Both the position numbers and the translations under genes were made by a program. A DNA stretch of 64,000 nt, taken from Glandiceps talaboti (Eukaryota; Hemichordata; Enteropneusta; Spengelidae). The first letter of the stretch is position 1. Each line of letters starts with the position of its first letter. The notes under the pieces were generated by a model. The model did no database searches. It was not told the origin of the DNA and was given only the letters and a program-made list of their open reading frames with translations. Of this stretch, positions 1-13,900 are shown piece after piece. The stretch covers positions 10,799,408 to 10,863,407 of the forward strand of contig NC_135550.1 in assembly GCF_964340395.1 (NCBI RefSeq), in the 5' to 3' direction.

Positions 1-26
1 TAGATATATAGACGGACGGATGGATC

Positions 27-106
<80 letters not shown>

Positions 107-107
107 C
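1..107. repeat. (GATA)n microsatellite
   Basis: Nearly pure GATA/TAGA tetranucleotide tract, preceded by a few degenerate GGAC/GGAT units. It begins at the window edge, so its full length is unknown. Confidence 0.95.
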
Positions 108-3100
108 AATACATATGGTACAGGCCTAGACTAGAGGGGATTTTGACCATCGTCTCCCCACAGATCTAAAAATTGAAGAGAGAGACGATACAAAAATCCC
201 CGTATATGACTTGACTGAAGGCTAGCACACGCCATATGACTGACGTGAATGGGGAATGTTGATTGGATCCTGTATTATGGATGAGACGCCACACTGCCTC
301 TAATTATACAATATAATGTCAATCGGATTCACCAGTTAATTAATACTATTCATCTCTGGAATAAATTAAAAGACTTTCATCATGGTTAATTATCAAAGAT
401 ATGTATTATAGATTAGGTAACCATTGACAACCGTCTGCATATACCATACCCCCTCCTCGTCTATGTCTGCACTAGTGTCATTACTCTTTTTTGGTATTTG
501 TGAGTATTGTGGTTTATCTTGAATTCGATACTGACATATCTCTGTGGATCACAGAATTACCTAAACAGAACTATTTATTTTACCACAAGAACGGGGTTTG
601 TTTATGTCCTACACTACAAGGACGGATTATAAAACCGAGACATCATGGCATGGGTGCATCCACATTTCTACAGATGTACATGAAATCTAAATGTATGGCA
701 TTTTTTGAAACATCGCAAAACACCGTGACGGTTTGCGTAGTCCATCCCCCCCCCCCGGGGGGGGGGCTACTTTCCTTATTAGACTATATGTATATGTGCA
801 GCCATTTGGATGGGTGCCATCTCTCGCCCATTTTAGTCTAAAATGGGGTCCACTCTACATTATATTTCAATATTGATCATTCTAAAATTTGCTCCATTTT
901 CCTTTACCAAATCATAACTGTGTTATTAATTGCCCCAAAAAATGTTGCCTCCTGAGGGAAAAAAGTACAAGCGTAATAACCACATTTTGCCAAATGATCT
1001 GAAATGGGGTATTGTTTTTTTTTGTCAAAATGGGTCTAAATGGGGTCTGGGGTTGGCAGTATTGACCGCACACCCCTACCAGAGCTGGCTACTGGTACCG
1101 CTCCTGAGAGTCAAACCCCCACGACTGTCCACTGGCTATAGACCTGCAGTAAAAGTGACCAACAATTTTTTGACATTCTATATGTATTAGATACACGTAT
1201 TTACAAAGGAAATAAAATTAACCCTTGGTAAGACACTGAGTTTGTCATGTCTTGATTATTTTTCACGTTATTCGGATTCCAGTAATCTAACAGATTAACC
1301 TATGGTTGGTTGTTTAACCTATGCCTTGCCATCATAGATAATAAGTCAACACAGTATTTGAGTATGACATTTACTACATAGCAACTTATATAATTTAGTT
1401 CTAAATATACTTAGTCCTGTTTGCAGACGGAGTATTATTATCATTGGTTCCAGAATCAAGTCCCGACTTAATCCCTCTGCAAAAGCAGGACCACGTTCTG
1501 CTAAGTATAAACCCACTTGATACCAGTTGCATATGTTTAATAAAAGTACATATACAACCCGGACTATACGCCCACTCCTACTGTGTGGTTTTTACCTTTC
1601 TTTAGTATCAACATTTAAGACCTGGCCAATTCATGTTGTTTAGGTTTATCGTTTGATCAAAATGGCGGGGTACAATGTTCACTCCTCGATTGCCCTGGTC
1701 CTTGCCCCCTATTGACTACTTATTACAGACAGAAGAAATCGCGGTACCATCAGATATAAATGGCGAAACCACGAGGTCAATGCATTGTATGCCACGTAAA
1801 GACAACATTAATGGACCGTTCGTGACCCTATACAATAAAAGGAATTGTTTGTATTGGTGGTAGACACCATAAACAAGATATAAGAATTTCAGAGGACAGT
1901 TTGACCACGTGATGAGTAGCTTTACAACCCAAAAATTAAACAGATACGTACACGTCGGTATAATTTATATAAAGTGGCAACGCTAGTATACAGTAGTGCT
2001 ATGGATTCAAAGCTGTCTAGCAACGCCACGACGTACCTGTATATCATGTGTGTTTCCGCGTTTAAGCTCCTCTTGTCCTTTGAGCTGTGGGTCATCGTCC
2101 GTGTCTTGATCAGTCGGTAGAATTGCGAACAACTTCAAACAAATGACTAACAACAGACATGCTGTTAGGAAGGCTAGTACACGTGTCTTTTTCCAGAAAT
2201 ATATCATCGTCGGTTTTCTGCGATGAAGTGAAGTGACGTACAGTACAGTCAGCGTCTGTGTCGAAGCAAACCAGCCCCGGGTTAATGAGTGATATTGTTT
2301 CTTTTTGAACCACCTGTTAACAGTCGTGTACCATATCTCTTATCACATATGTAGCTCGTGTATATAGAAATAAACGGTACGTCCACTGCTTGCACCTACG
2401 ATCTATCAACTGACCTGAAAATATTACAATTCCAACTCATGAGTAACGTGGCTCAATCGACGGAGTTTTCATTAGTTAGATGGTTGAATACCACATGTGT
2501 AGTTCCCACAAAGCAATAGTGTATTGTCCAAATCTAATATAGGGGGATGTCATATTGAGGTCATGGCAGAAACGCTTATTCGCTGAACTGTCACACACTG
2601 AAAACTCAACCTGTAACACACCCTTCTATCTCTACACAAAAATTAGTACCGCTAATCAGGAAGTGTTGTGGTATTGTTTCAATTCCCCTTTTCTCGTTCG
2701 CTCGGGAGTTGACAGTGTTAAGCAATGTTGTATATATATAAACCTATCCTGCCGATCACTATATAAAACAGCTGGGAAACCAAACACGCGACACATTACA
2801 CTTACCAGATCGATTGAGTACACACAAGTATTTGGTACCGCCAGTGCCACGTCGCCATCTCTGTAGGCGAACCGACGTTGTTATATATGCCTGGATGTGA
2901 CGCAAATAGTTCTCAAAACGACTTCGGAGGGAAGTTGAGAGGTTGTGTTCGCCACTCCTTGCTAATTGAGGCTGCAATGCTATCACAGACCATATAGTAC
3001 ATACGGTTGAGTCTCTCTGTCGGGGGTCGGTCGTCTTATTCAAATCTGCTTTCTTGGTCACATCGTAAATTCTTGTTTATACGAGTGACGTAGCATGGTA

Positions 3101-6100
3101 TAGACAGATAACTGTTGCAGATTAATATCTCACAGATCCGTTTTGTCAACGCGAATTAAAAAACTCAAAGGTTCATAGAAAATGAATTGAAAAAAAGAAA
3201 ATACATACCACACTAGAAGAGAACGTTCGCATGGTAATGAAAATATACGTAGTGCCCAACCCTACCCGCACATGATAAATTTATCCTTGTCTTGACAAAA
3301 CAGACGTGTCGTGATGACCGAGTACTGTATCATGTTTCAAAAATATTCACCAGGCCACCGGTCTCCATTGGTTGTATCGTAGCAGTCAGACAACACCCAT
3401 ATGCCACGTATGGTGGAAACACTATACGTACAGAGATCAATACGCACGCGGTCAAAATCTGACCTCTTATACTTAGTTTATTTTTGTATGAAGACAATAA
3501 ATAGTCAGGAAAATATTCTGACTTGCAAGGCATATTAGCTTTGTTACCATATCCTCATGCATGACGACTGTCTCTCTTGGCAACGAAGGTTACTTTCACT
3601 TGTATGGTAATAAAGGGGTTATGACAGCTGCCATTTATCATGTTCCTGCTGAGTTTATTATACAACTATCAAAATAGTAATTTACTTGGTCGGTTAATAT
3701 CCTGCTGATGACACTACTACGGAAACTCAGCTTTAGCAAACTCGGTAAGATACACTTAATTAAACTCTATGCATATGAGACTATGGTAGATTATATAATT
3801 GGGTGACAGCAGTGCCTTGGTGATGTAATCACTCTGTAATCAAGATAGTGTAAACACTAGATGAGGTTAGATGTACATTCGCTTGAGGTAAACTTACTAT
3901 CAAAGATACCACCCTACTGTGAGTGTAATTACATCAATGCCCATTGATAGCTTTAATATATCAATATGTCGCAATAATACCAGCTTTCCAATATGTCTAT
4001 CGATATCTTTGCATATGGCTTGTGTTTTCTGCAGTACTACTAGTAACTCAACATGTCAGCCTGTATGCCAGTCCTAACACATTCTCCCATACCAGAGCTG
4101 TTATTTCTTCCACAACACTCCGAAATCATAACGAGACGCGTTTTTGGACGGTGCCGTAAAAGAGGCTGTGGTTTACGACGATGTCGTAACACCATTGTGT
4201 GTGTGTACACATCGGCTATATTTCATATATACGATATAGATAAGGAAATTTGAGTGAGTGTGTCACGAGTACAATCAATATTTAACATGTGTTGATCAAG
4301 GTTTATAATCGAGCAAGCTATGTATTAGAGATTTTATCCGTTTTTGGACACCCGGTGGGCAACATTTAGTTCTAAATTCAACCCCTGCCAAATTATACAA
4401 CAATTTAGTATCCCTCACATCCAGAGCCTCACATCTACACAATCGACATATAGGGTTTCAATAGGCGAGTACGTTTTCTTGTGACATGTACAGAGAGGAC
4501 CACATATATGTAAAATGTCCGAATCTTAAACCTATATATGTGAGAATTTAGTATCTGTTTTGGACCAAAACACTTAGTATATTTTTCTACTCGAAAAAAA
4601 ACCTACGTGAAACAGCATATACCAAGCTCTTGTTTTTAACTCAATAAAATGCAAAAAATTAAAATGTAACATTTTAGCTTTTGCAATTTATTGAATTACA
4701 AACATGGACTTTGTCGACTGTTTCACATTTCTTCAAGTAGGAAAACATGGGAAAGTTATTTTATAAATAAACAAGGCGTCGTAGGAGACACAGTACCCCC
4801 CCCCCCGGAAATACTTTACTTCTATGTGCGTGAATGGAAACATGATTAAAAAGAAAGTAGAGACAAAAAATAAATGCCATTCAGTAAAAATAACGTGAGC
4901 ATCAATAATAATGCTTGTGTACAGTTGTTTTCTTCATATCAGATATTGCACCAGTGTCTGAGAAATGGACGGACGGATGGATGCACAGACGGACGGAAGG
5001 ACTGGCAGATGACGGACGGACGGTGCCCATTGTAGTAGCCTCCCTATTGTGGAGGGGGCTAAAAATCCAAAATAAATACTTAGTTGTAATCCATTTGGCC
5101 ACTTTTTAAGCTTAAAGTTGTACTTAGCATCGGGTAAAAGGCCATAAGGAACATTGCAGAAGTAGTCACGTGAAAAAAATACAATTACTTTAGTGTCAAT
5201 GGCGTTTTGACAAAGTTGACTCTACTTATATTAATTTCATACCAAGTATCACGTGTAAATTTACACAGTACTTGCCAGAGTCAATTAATTAATCTTTTGA
5301 GTGACAATCTGTAACAACACACGATCGTATGGTATTGTGTAATATAAATTCATAATGAGTCACATGTTTTCAGTAAGTTTATGATAATCAACAGATGTTG
5401 AATATTTACAATGAATTTTATTTTTACAGTTGCCATCCCAGTACTACTTTTATCTCGCTGTATGGAATGTTATTATACATCCGTCGGAAGAAATGTTGAA
5501 TGAAACCCGAAACTCCGAACGGGGGTATCAGTATCACTCATAAAACAACCGTGCTATGTATAACGTCTTCATGGTAAGATAAAAAAGGCATGAAGCAACA
5601 CGCCTTGGCCGGACCATCCCCTAACGCATTTTAAGTATTATAATATTAAAAAAATTAATTAACGACATACATAATTTAGCGTAGTTCGACTCGAGATGGA
5701 ATTCGATGTTTCCCAATACCATGTCTTTCATGGCCGCATCTACCGCATCACTACACATTCAAAATATTCAATAAAAATTATATAATTTTGCTATATAATT
5801 TATTATTATAGCTTGACTGTGAAGATGGCCGTTTCAAAGTCATGGTGTTTAAAAAAGTAACTCTCTATTTTAAGTTAGCTAGACTCTTGGTAAGCTGATA
5901 TGGAGAGCAATTTGCTTATTAAATGTTTTTGTTTAGAAGAATTTAGTTCTCCCTAATTTTAAGACATGTTACATGACTTCTAGTAGTACAAGGCCACACA
6001 GGCACTTTTGTCATGGAATCATCTAGATTGCCGAAATTGCGATTTTGGGGCGCATTAGCGTCCTCGCAAATTCGAGAAAATAAAACAATTAAACATAGCA

Positions 6101-6880
6101 CAAGTGACCGACTCAGTCTAAAGGACACGTTGCATATTTGTTATTCACTGTCTGCAGCTTTTGCTCTGCTATTTTTTGTGTATGTTGAGGTTTTTTACTC
6201 CGCTTTGTGGATTCACAGTCACACATACATTTCTATTTTGACTAACTAAACCGTTTCTATTATGTATTACAACCTGGATACGATTATCCACACTTGAAAC
6301 AATCGTTGGTACTAAATTGGTAAACAATTGGTTCTATGATTGGACATTGGCGATAAAGTATGCTTAGTCGTTTGATTGTGAATAACAGCCAAGTTTATGA
6401 TCACGTGATATATGACATCACAAATACATAGGTAAGAGTGACACCAATAGTAAACATACTGTGACTCAAACAGGCATACATAAACCAACACTCATTTCTA
6501 CCAAAACAACTCAGCACATCTTTAATATGTTCATTGCAATTGACGTTTATGACCAATATAAAATCGATTTGATACCTTCAATTATTTTTATCTTTAATTT
6601 TCGTCAAGTAATGAATATTTTAATATTTGACTCTGAATAATAGATTTCGCTTTCAGAAATTAATATTAATTATTAATAGAATATCTTAAATATCTTAAAT
6701 TTTTAAAAAAGACATTTTCAGAAATGACAAGATGAAGTACTGATGTTACATTTTCATAGTTTGTTCGTCAGAGTTGCATTATATGCATCACAGTGTTTGT
6801 GATGCGTCACAAAATATGGCAGATAGTACAAGGTTCAGGTACAAGAATACTGCTGAGGAAATCTGTACCAAACCATTTTC
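108..6880. other. Intergenic, no gene recognised
   Basis: AT-rich sequence with many short reading frames. None shows family similarity, a coding-like run or paired splice sites. It contains a C10-G9 palindromic run near 746-765, a dispersed repeat at about 840-1140 whose reversed counterpart lies at the other end of the window, and a GGAC-rich patch near 4965-5022. I see nothing else definable. Confidence 0.6.
840..1140 (+). repeat. Dispersed repeat, copy 1
   Basis: It shares recognisable blocks with the reverse complement of 63715-64000. Shared pieces include CTTTACCAAATCATAACTG, ATTAATTGCCCC, the CTAAAATGGGGTCCA-type block, and a second segment around GGTAGGGGTGTG next to GGTACCAGT. The copies are diverged and interrupted. 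The family is not recognised. Confidence 0.6.
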
Positions 6881-6882
6881 TT

Positions 6883-7075
6883 TCACGCACATGCACACAC
6901 GCACATGCACACGCACACACATACATACATACATACATACATACATACATACATACATACACACACACACACTTAGATATAAGCATAAACACATAATACA
7001 TACATACACACATACATACATACATACATGCATACATATATACATACATATCCGGGGCGTACACACACACACACA
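6883..7075. repeat. Compound (CATA)n/(CA)n microsatellite
   Basis: Blocks of CACACG, CATA and CA repeats with interruptions. Reading frames across it on both strands encode only Thr-His-Ile or Cys-Met-Tyr-Val repeats and are not genes. Confidence 0.95.
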
Positions 7076-8032
7076 CTATACTTGATACAAACTGGTCCCT
7101 GGTAGCATATAAAATAAGTCAAGTTGTGAAATATATGTATGTAGTGTAATTCATGATTTATACTAATAGTATAATGTTTTGTTGGAAAGACCCCAGACAG
7201 CTTCAACAAAGAAGTATGAAAATATATGGGGATCATGACATTTCACAGAATCTCCTTCAATGTGGTGGATATTGCCATGACAACCACAAGATATATGGAC
7301 AATTACCTAAATGAATGTCAGATAGTAAATATGTTTTGAAGACTTGTATTATGGCATGTTCCTTGACTTTAACAAGTGATTTTGTCTTACAAACAATAAT
7401 TTCAAGAATAATTTATTCCCATAAATTTAAAATATGTAAATTAATATACACCAAATTAGACATTAAATTCTATCCTTTTTATTCACTATTTATTTACAAA
7501 CAACCCTTTTTAATTACATAACATACCATTTACAATCAAATCTTAAAAAAATTACAAATAGTTGTAGTTTCTCTAAAGAACTTGTCTTCAAAGTCAAAAA
7601 ACCTGAATACATTTCTTAGTTTCGATATTTGCAAAATTATTTTTGTTTGACAAAATACATGCACTGTTAATGTTACAATCAATAAAAGTAATTTTTTATC
7701 ATTTAACTCACCAATTTTTGTGATTTGAATTATTAATGCAACACTAAGTTTGGCTTGGCAATTTTCCAATTCATACTTTTTTCAAGGACAGAAACAGTGG
7801 GTACATTTTATCCCCAAAACCCTAACTCATACGGATGTTCTTTTTGTCCTTTATCCCTGGATGCTGTTTATGGCACTTGAGGTTTATTTTTTTTGGTTCA
7901 ATCTCTAATGTCCTCACTTGTAACTAAAATTGCAAAAAAGCTGATACTACAGTTTGAAAATCTATATCCATAACTGCCCAATCAGCTTGTTCATCACCAT
8001 AAGGCATCACATATAATTATTCAAATGAAGTA

Positions 8033-8733
8033 ATATACAGATGAACACATTAAATGAAGTGATATACAGATGCACATACATTAATGAGGTGATATGCAGA
8101 TGAACACACATTAATGAAGTGATATGCAGATGAACACACATTAATGAAGTGATATGCAGATGAACACACATTAATGAGGTGATATGCAGATGAACACACA
8201 TTAATGAGGTGATATGTAGATGCACATACATTAATGAAGTGATATGCAGATGAAAACACATTCAAATGAGGCGATATGCAGATGAACACACATTCAAATA
8301 AGGCGATATGCAGATGAACACACATTTAAATGAAGTGATATGCAGATGAACACACATTCAAATGAAGCGATATGCAGATGAACACACATTCAAATGAAGT
8401 GATATGCAGATGAACACACATTCAAATGAAGTGATATACAGATGAACACATATTTAAATGAAGTGATATGCAGATGAACACACATGCAAATGAAGTGATA
8501 TGCAGATGAACACACATTCAAATGAGGCGATATGCAGATGAACACACATTCAGATGAAGTGATATGCAGATGAACACACATTCAAATGAGGCGATATGCA
8601 GATGAACACACATGCAAATGAAGTGATATGCAGATGAACACACATTCAAATGAGGCGATATGCAGATGAACACACATGCAAATGAAGTGATATGCAGATG
8701 AACACACATTCAAATGAGGCGATATGCAGATGA
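8033..8733. repeat. 30/32-bp minisatellite, about 22 units
   Basis: Head-to-tail units of the form (G)ATATGCAGATGAACACACATT plus a short variable spacer. The left half uses a 30-bp unit ending in TTAATGA(A/G)GT. The right half uses a 32-bp unit ending in TTCAAATGA(A/G)G(T/C)G. Near the right end, TGCAAATGAAGTG and TTCAAATGAGGCG units alternate, giving a 64-bp higher-order dimer. Open frames on the minus strand are repeat-driven. Confidence 0.92.
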
Positions 8734-8734
8734 T

Positions 8735-9869
8735 AGAAAAGGCTCTAGTCAATTCGTTAATGTGAACTCATGTGTCCATGGATATGAGAGATAAAACGGA
8801 ATATACAGTAAGTGCCACAAACAGGCTACCGGATGAGAAATTATACAACCTGACAGCGCCAAGTATTTTGTTCTGTAGTCTGTGGTAATTCAAATGATTA
8901 AATACAAAATTAATAAATTTGGGAAACATATCTGCATGGAACTGTTTTTTTTTAAACATTCCATAATCAAAACAGGCACTTCAAATTCACTATCTACCAA
9001 TATGTTTAATTAACATATGTTCATAACTACCTATCCTGAGAGTATTTCAAGGTAATTTAAGAGAGGTGGGTTAAAAAATACATGCAATAATGCTTACATA
9101 CTTATTATAAATACGACACCAATCTCCAAAAACTACTGGTATTGTAGTATTCTCAGTTCAGTCCTCAGTTGTACCATAATACATACACATCCGTAACAAA
9201 CAATTCAATAACAAAGATATGATTAAATCATACTTGAATACAAAGAATTTATCTTCTGCAGCAAAAACAGTTTACTTCTGATATTAACCCTAAACTTTCA
9301 TTTTGTATTACAAATAACAGTATTGCAAGACCTTTTCTATATTGATTAAAAGTACCTATCTTTACCTTAAGTAAATAACTCGATAGAGGTCTCTACTGAT
9401 TCAACAAATGTTCACATGACTTGAAAATCAAAATGTGTATGGCACTTTATCAGGTTTGACATAAAATAGGACTTTGATTGTATTACTGTCATTCCTAGAA
9501 AGTCATTTTCTATTGAAAAAAAGCAATTGTGTTGATAGTCCATTTGAATGAAAAAAGCAAATAATAGCCCATTTCAAATAATCTACAGTTTATATGGTTA
9601 TTGCCACTTTATTGCTTCGTTTATATGTTCACATGAAATGCTGTTGGACATTTCTTTTTCTTATACCCGACAGACTAAAATTTCCTGTCATTTATTCATT
9701 TACTCACTGATGAAACATATTTCCTCTGCTAGTTTTATATATGGGTTGTCTATTCATGATGCTGTTCAGTGTTGAAATACATACCGAATGATCAGTCATT
9801 GTTTCTGTCTTTGTGAAACTACTTATACAGTAAGCTACGTAGGTGTAGCCAGTAGGTACTAGTACATAA
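8735..9869. other. Intergenic, no gene recognised
   Basis: AT-rich sequence. No family match, no paired splice sites and no repeat structure were found. Confidence 0.5.
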
Positions 9870-10224
9870 GGCCTAAAAAAATAATTGTTTGGTTCCGGTT
9901 ACCCAACCCCCACCTGTTGACCCAAAACTTTTTTTTACATATTCAAGAAAAAAAATGATAAAATCACACAAACTGAGAAGTCTCATGAGAAATAGTGGAT
10001 GTGGAAATTGACATAAATTAAAAGGACAATATGAAATAAACCATTCTTCCAATCTATAATGGCTGTACGTATGATAGGAAGATATAATTAACACATTTAC
10101 AAAACAATGGAAAACCTAACTAGACACTTACACATGAAAAAAATAAATAAAATAAAAAATCTACCTTCCCCACCCATTCTAAAATCAAGCGTAATCGGAA
10201 CCACACAATTTTTTTTCTTAGGCC
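9870..10224. mobile_element. PIF/Harbinger-like MITE, copy 1
   Basis: A 355-bp non-coding element bounded by imperfect terminal inverted repeats GGCCTAAAAAAA...TTGTTTGGTTCC and GGAACCACACAATTTT...TTAGGCC. It is flanked on both sides by TAA. A 3-bp TWA target duplication is typical of PIF/Harbinger elements. A second diverged copy with the same ends lies at 53104-53449. The superfamily assignment rests on termini and target site only. Confidence 0.7.
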
Positions 10225-10257
10225 TAAGCAGGAACAACGATGAATCTATCAATATAT

Positions 10258-10610
10258 GAGAAATAGCGCTTGAACTAATGTGATTTCAAAGATCTTCCTG
10301 GGTTCATTCTAGTACCGAGGAATCATGGATACATCTATAACTTTACTGGTAACAAATAAGATGACATGTCAGTATATGTGGAAATAGTGCTTGAACTAAT
10401 GTGATTTCAAAGATCTTCCTGGATTCATTCTAGTACCGAGGAATCATGGATACATCTATAACTTTACTGGTAACAAATAAGATGACATGTCAGTATATGA
10501 GAAATAGCGCTTGAACTAATATGATATCAAAGATCTTCCTGGATTCATTCTAGTACCGAGGAATCATGGATACATCTATAACTTTACTGGTAACAAATAA
10601 GATAATGACA
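10258..10610. repeat. Three tandem copies of a 120-bp unit
   Basis: The block beginning AAATAG(C/T)GCTTGAACTAAT and running through GATCTTCCTGG, CTAGTACCGAGGAATCATGG and AACAAATAAGAT recurs at about 10262, 10382 and 10502. Only a few substitutions separate the copies, so the amplification looks recent. The third copy ends irregularly after AAATAAGAT. Confidence 0.92.
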
Positions 10611-10960
10611 TGTTATCATCTACATTAGGATTCTCCATATGTCTTTTTATAGAGTAGTGGAATCCACTCTATGATTCCTGAAACAATATAAATTAATTAA
10701 CATAATACATTATTTGTTATGCCAGTTTCAAATCTATCATTATATCACAGGGAATCAGTCAAATAAATTTGCTACTTTTTTTTATAAATGTTCTCTCTAG
10801 GCCTTGATAGTGGATTCAAACTTATCAATGGACGAAAACAATATAAAGTACAATGTACTTAACATAACAATAAATTGCTTCCTATGCATATTTCAACTTT
10901 GTAATTATTTTCAGGGGGAACACTGCAACTCACTCAGACTCAATTGTCATTTTCTTTTCT

Positions 10961-13900
10961 CTATGTGTCCTTATTTTCTTTGGATGACTTGGTTTCTCCT
11001 TTTCCATCTTTGGCCATCTTCTCACCTTTATTCTTTGCAGGACTTTTTTCAGATTTATCTGGTGAAGCTGTCTTTTCATCATCTTTTTCTTTTGCATCCA
11101 AGTTTTGTTGTTGTTCTTCCTTTTTGTCTTCTGTGCTCTTAGAATCCTGCAAGTTTTCAGCCGGAGTTGCTGACTGTTCCAGATTTTCCTTTTTGTCTAA
11201 ATCAACAACTTGTTTAGTTTTATCATCTTCATTTGAGTCCTTACTCTGTTGTGTCTTTTCCTTTTCACCTACATCAACAGTTTCTTGAGGTTTTCTCTCT
11301 TCTATGGTGTTGACAGCTTGCAGTGATGTTTCTTTTTGCTCTACATCCACATTTCCTTCAGTGTCCGTCTTTCCTTTCTTAGGTGATTCTTGTTTCTGTT
11401 TAGGTGTCTTTCCATCACCTCTTTTATGTACAGTTTTTGGCCCACTATCTTCACCATCATCTTTCTCAATTTTAGACATCTTTGCTTTTGGTGATCTGTC
11501 TTCACTTAAGTCTTTGGGATCTGTAAAGAACATTTAACATTTCCATTTTGATCCTCTCCAGTATGCATGTTTAGTTTGTACAAGAGCCATCGTATCTCTT
11601 CTTTATTCTTTTATCAGTTTTGCGAATCCTGCTACTCTTTCAATTACTCAAATGTCTATTAGTAAACCTATTAGTATACTCATTATACAGCCATATTTGC
11701 CTTCTCATAAATGGGAAGGAAATGGATGAAAAGATTGTTTCCATATCATTCTTTCCTCATAACAATGGGAAAGAGACAAATGAAAAAAAAATTATGATTG
11801 TTTCTTTAACAATTGGATGGCGATGTGAAAACAATCTTTCCATTTGATTTTTTCCTGAATAAAAGGATCAGATCAGATGATTCTATTCACAAGGTGTCAC
11901 AAATGAGCAAGTCTTCATTTGTTTATTTAGACACATTCATTGATTGTTATCAGCAAACATGGAGTGTACATTTGGAGCATTCACCCAGGTTATACAGAGT
12001 CACATAGAGACTTTTTTAAACATTGCTTTATGCGTAAGACTTATCTTTCTGTAGCAGTATATTTTAGCTTTAGAACTGCACTGTCATTTGAGAATGTCAC
12101 CCCTTAATTTGTGAATCGAATCTGCTCATGAATCATGAGTACCCAGGGAAGTGAGAACATGTACCTTTTTATTTGCTCTTACACATTAATCTCAGATCAA
12201 ATATTTACATTTGAGCTATAGAGAATCGTCATGTCATAAATTTGTCATTTTACTTCAGCTTACTTCAGTATCAAAGCACAACAACATTTAATGGTCTGGT
12301 TAAAGTATGCATTTTTGCTTTCATCGAAGAGAAAAACCCTTGTAGATGATGTGAAACTTACTTTTCTTTCTCTCTGTGTTAAGTTATTCAGAATGTATTT
12401 GCACCGTAAATAGGAAAATAATTATTATATTATATTATATTATATTATATTATACTATATTATATTACAATACATTACATTATCTTGTATTACATTACAT
12501 CAAATTATATTATATCATTATACTATATTATATTATATTACAGTTACATTATATTACTTTAATTTAATTTACACTACACTACACTACACTACACTACATT
12601 ACATTGCATTACGATTATTGGTACATAACATATATGAAGTACCTACTTCATATCCTTCATGATTTCCATAAAATCTAACTGATCGAATGTTTAAAACTAG
12701 AATGTAAACAAAACAATTTAAAACTAGAAGGTAAACAAGAGAAGCTGAATTTACCTTCATCACTTTTCATTGGGAAGTAAGTTTGCATTAATCTTTCATA
12801 TATTTTGACATCTTCTTTGAGGAACAGGCAAAATATAATTCTGTCAACCTGAAATGACAAAAAAGGTGCAGCTTTTTGTTATATACATTTTATACTGCAA
12901 ACTTTGCAAGTTCATGTTTATCGTCATATTGCTCATTTTTGGCTAGCCAACTAGTGACCATTCTGAGAATGGGTGACATCATTTCATGTGCATACATTAT
13001 CAAATAAGGGACACCAGGTAATTAGCATACATATTCTTGATAGTAATGAGACACATTATAGATTTTGGAACATAGCTATTGGAATGTTTTTTTTTGCCAG
13101 GAATGAGTACATCATATCTTATTTATTTAGATCCCTGTAAAACTTAAGATTTGGTTCAAATCAATGCTTGGAAGTTGGAGAAATGTATTACAAAATATTG
13201 CATATAAGAAGGTTTATCATACTTACCAAATCAGCATTTTCTTCTTCTAGCAGCCAATCTCTGACTGTCTTTAAGGCAACATTGGCTGCATCGTAATTAG
13301 GATATCCTAATGAAAAACAAGTTGAAATAAACACTTTCAGTTGTGGTTATTACCTAGTCTAGTTCCTTTACGGTATCGTTACAATTTGCTCCTCCACTAA
13401 CCTCCAACCTGTATGTAACAACAACATAGTTGGTTATCTCTAACCTAACTACCATACAACCTGGTTGAATTTTGTCTATGATGTTCGTGTTCGGAGTACC
13501 ATTCCTCCTTCATACATGTGGTTTAGTTAGTGACCACGCTGGCATCCAGACTAGTTATTATCATGGTAAATATAACTTCTGATGACAGCAAACGAAGATT
13601 TGATACTGCTTACTGATTACTGGTACAACTGATTCCATTTTTAACTAACCTTTCCCAGTGGTCAAGTTCATGGGTAAAAATATGCACAAGTTTGTCATAT
13701 TATGTGAGATATATCATGTCCCATGGGTGAGACGTCAAAGCAGCCCTGTTTGTGCTGTAAAATACACTCTGAAAAGATCTGTGAAATCAACTCAACTTTA
13801 GGCAACGATTCACTCTTTATAGATCTCTAAATCTACATCATGAACTCCTATATCTTATATATCTCCATACACCTTTCTTTTATCATATTTAAAATATCTT

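Noticed and set aside
7990-8730. Regular ~32-bp repeat that could look like a CRISPR array
   Set aside because: The units are contiguous with no unique spacers. It is a minisatellite in a eukaryotic genome.
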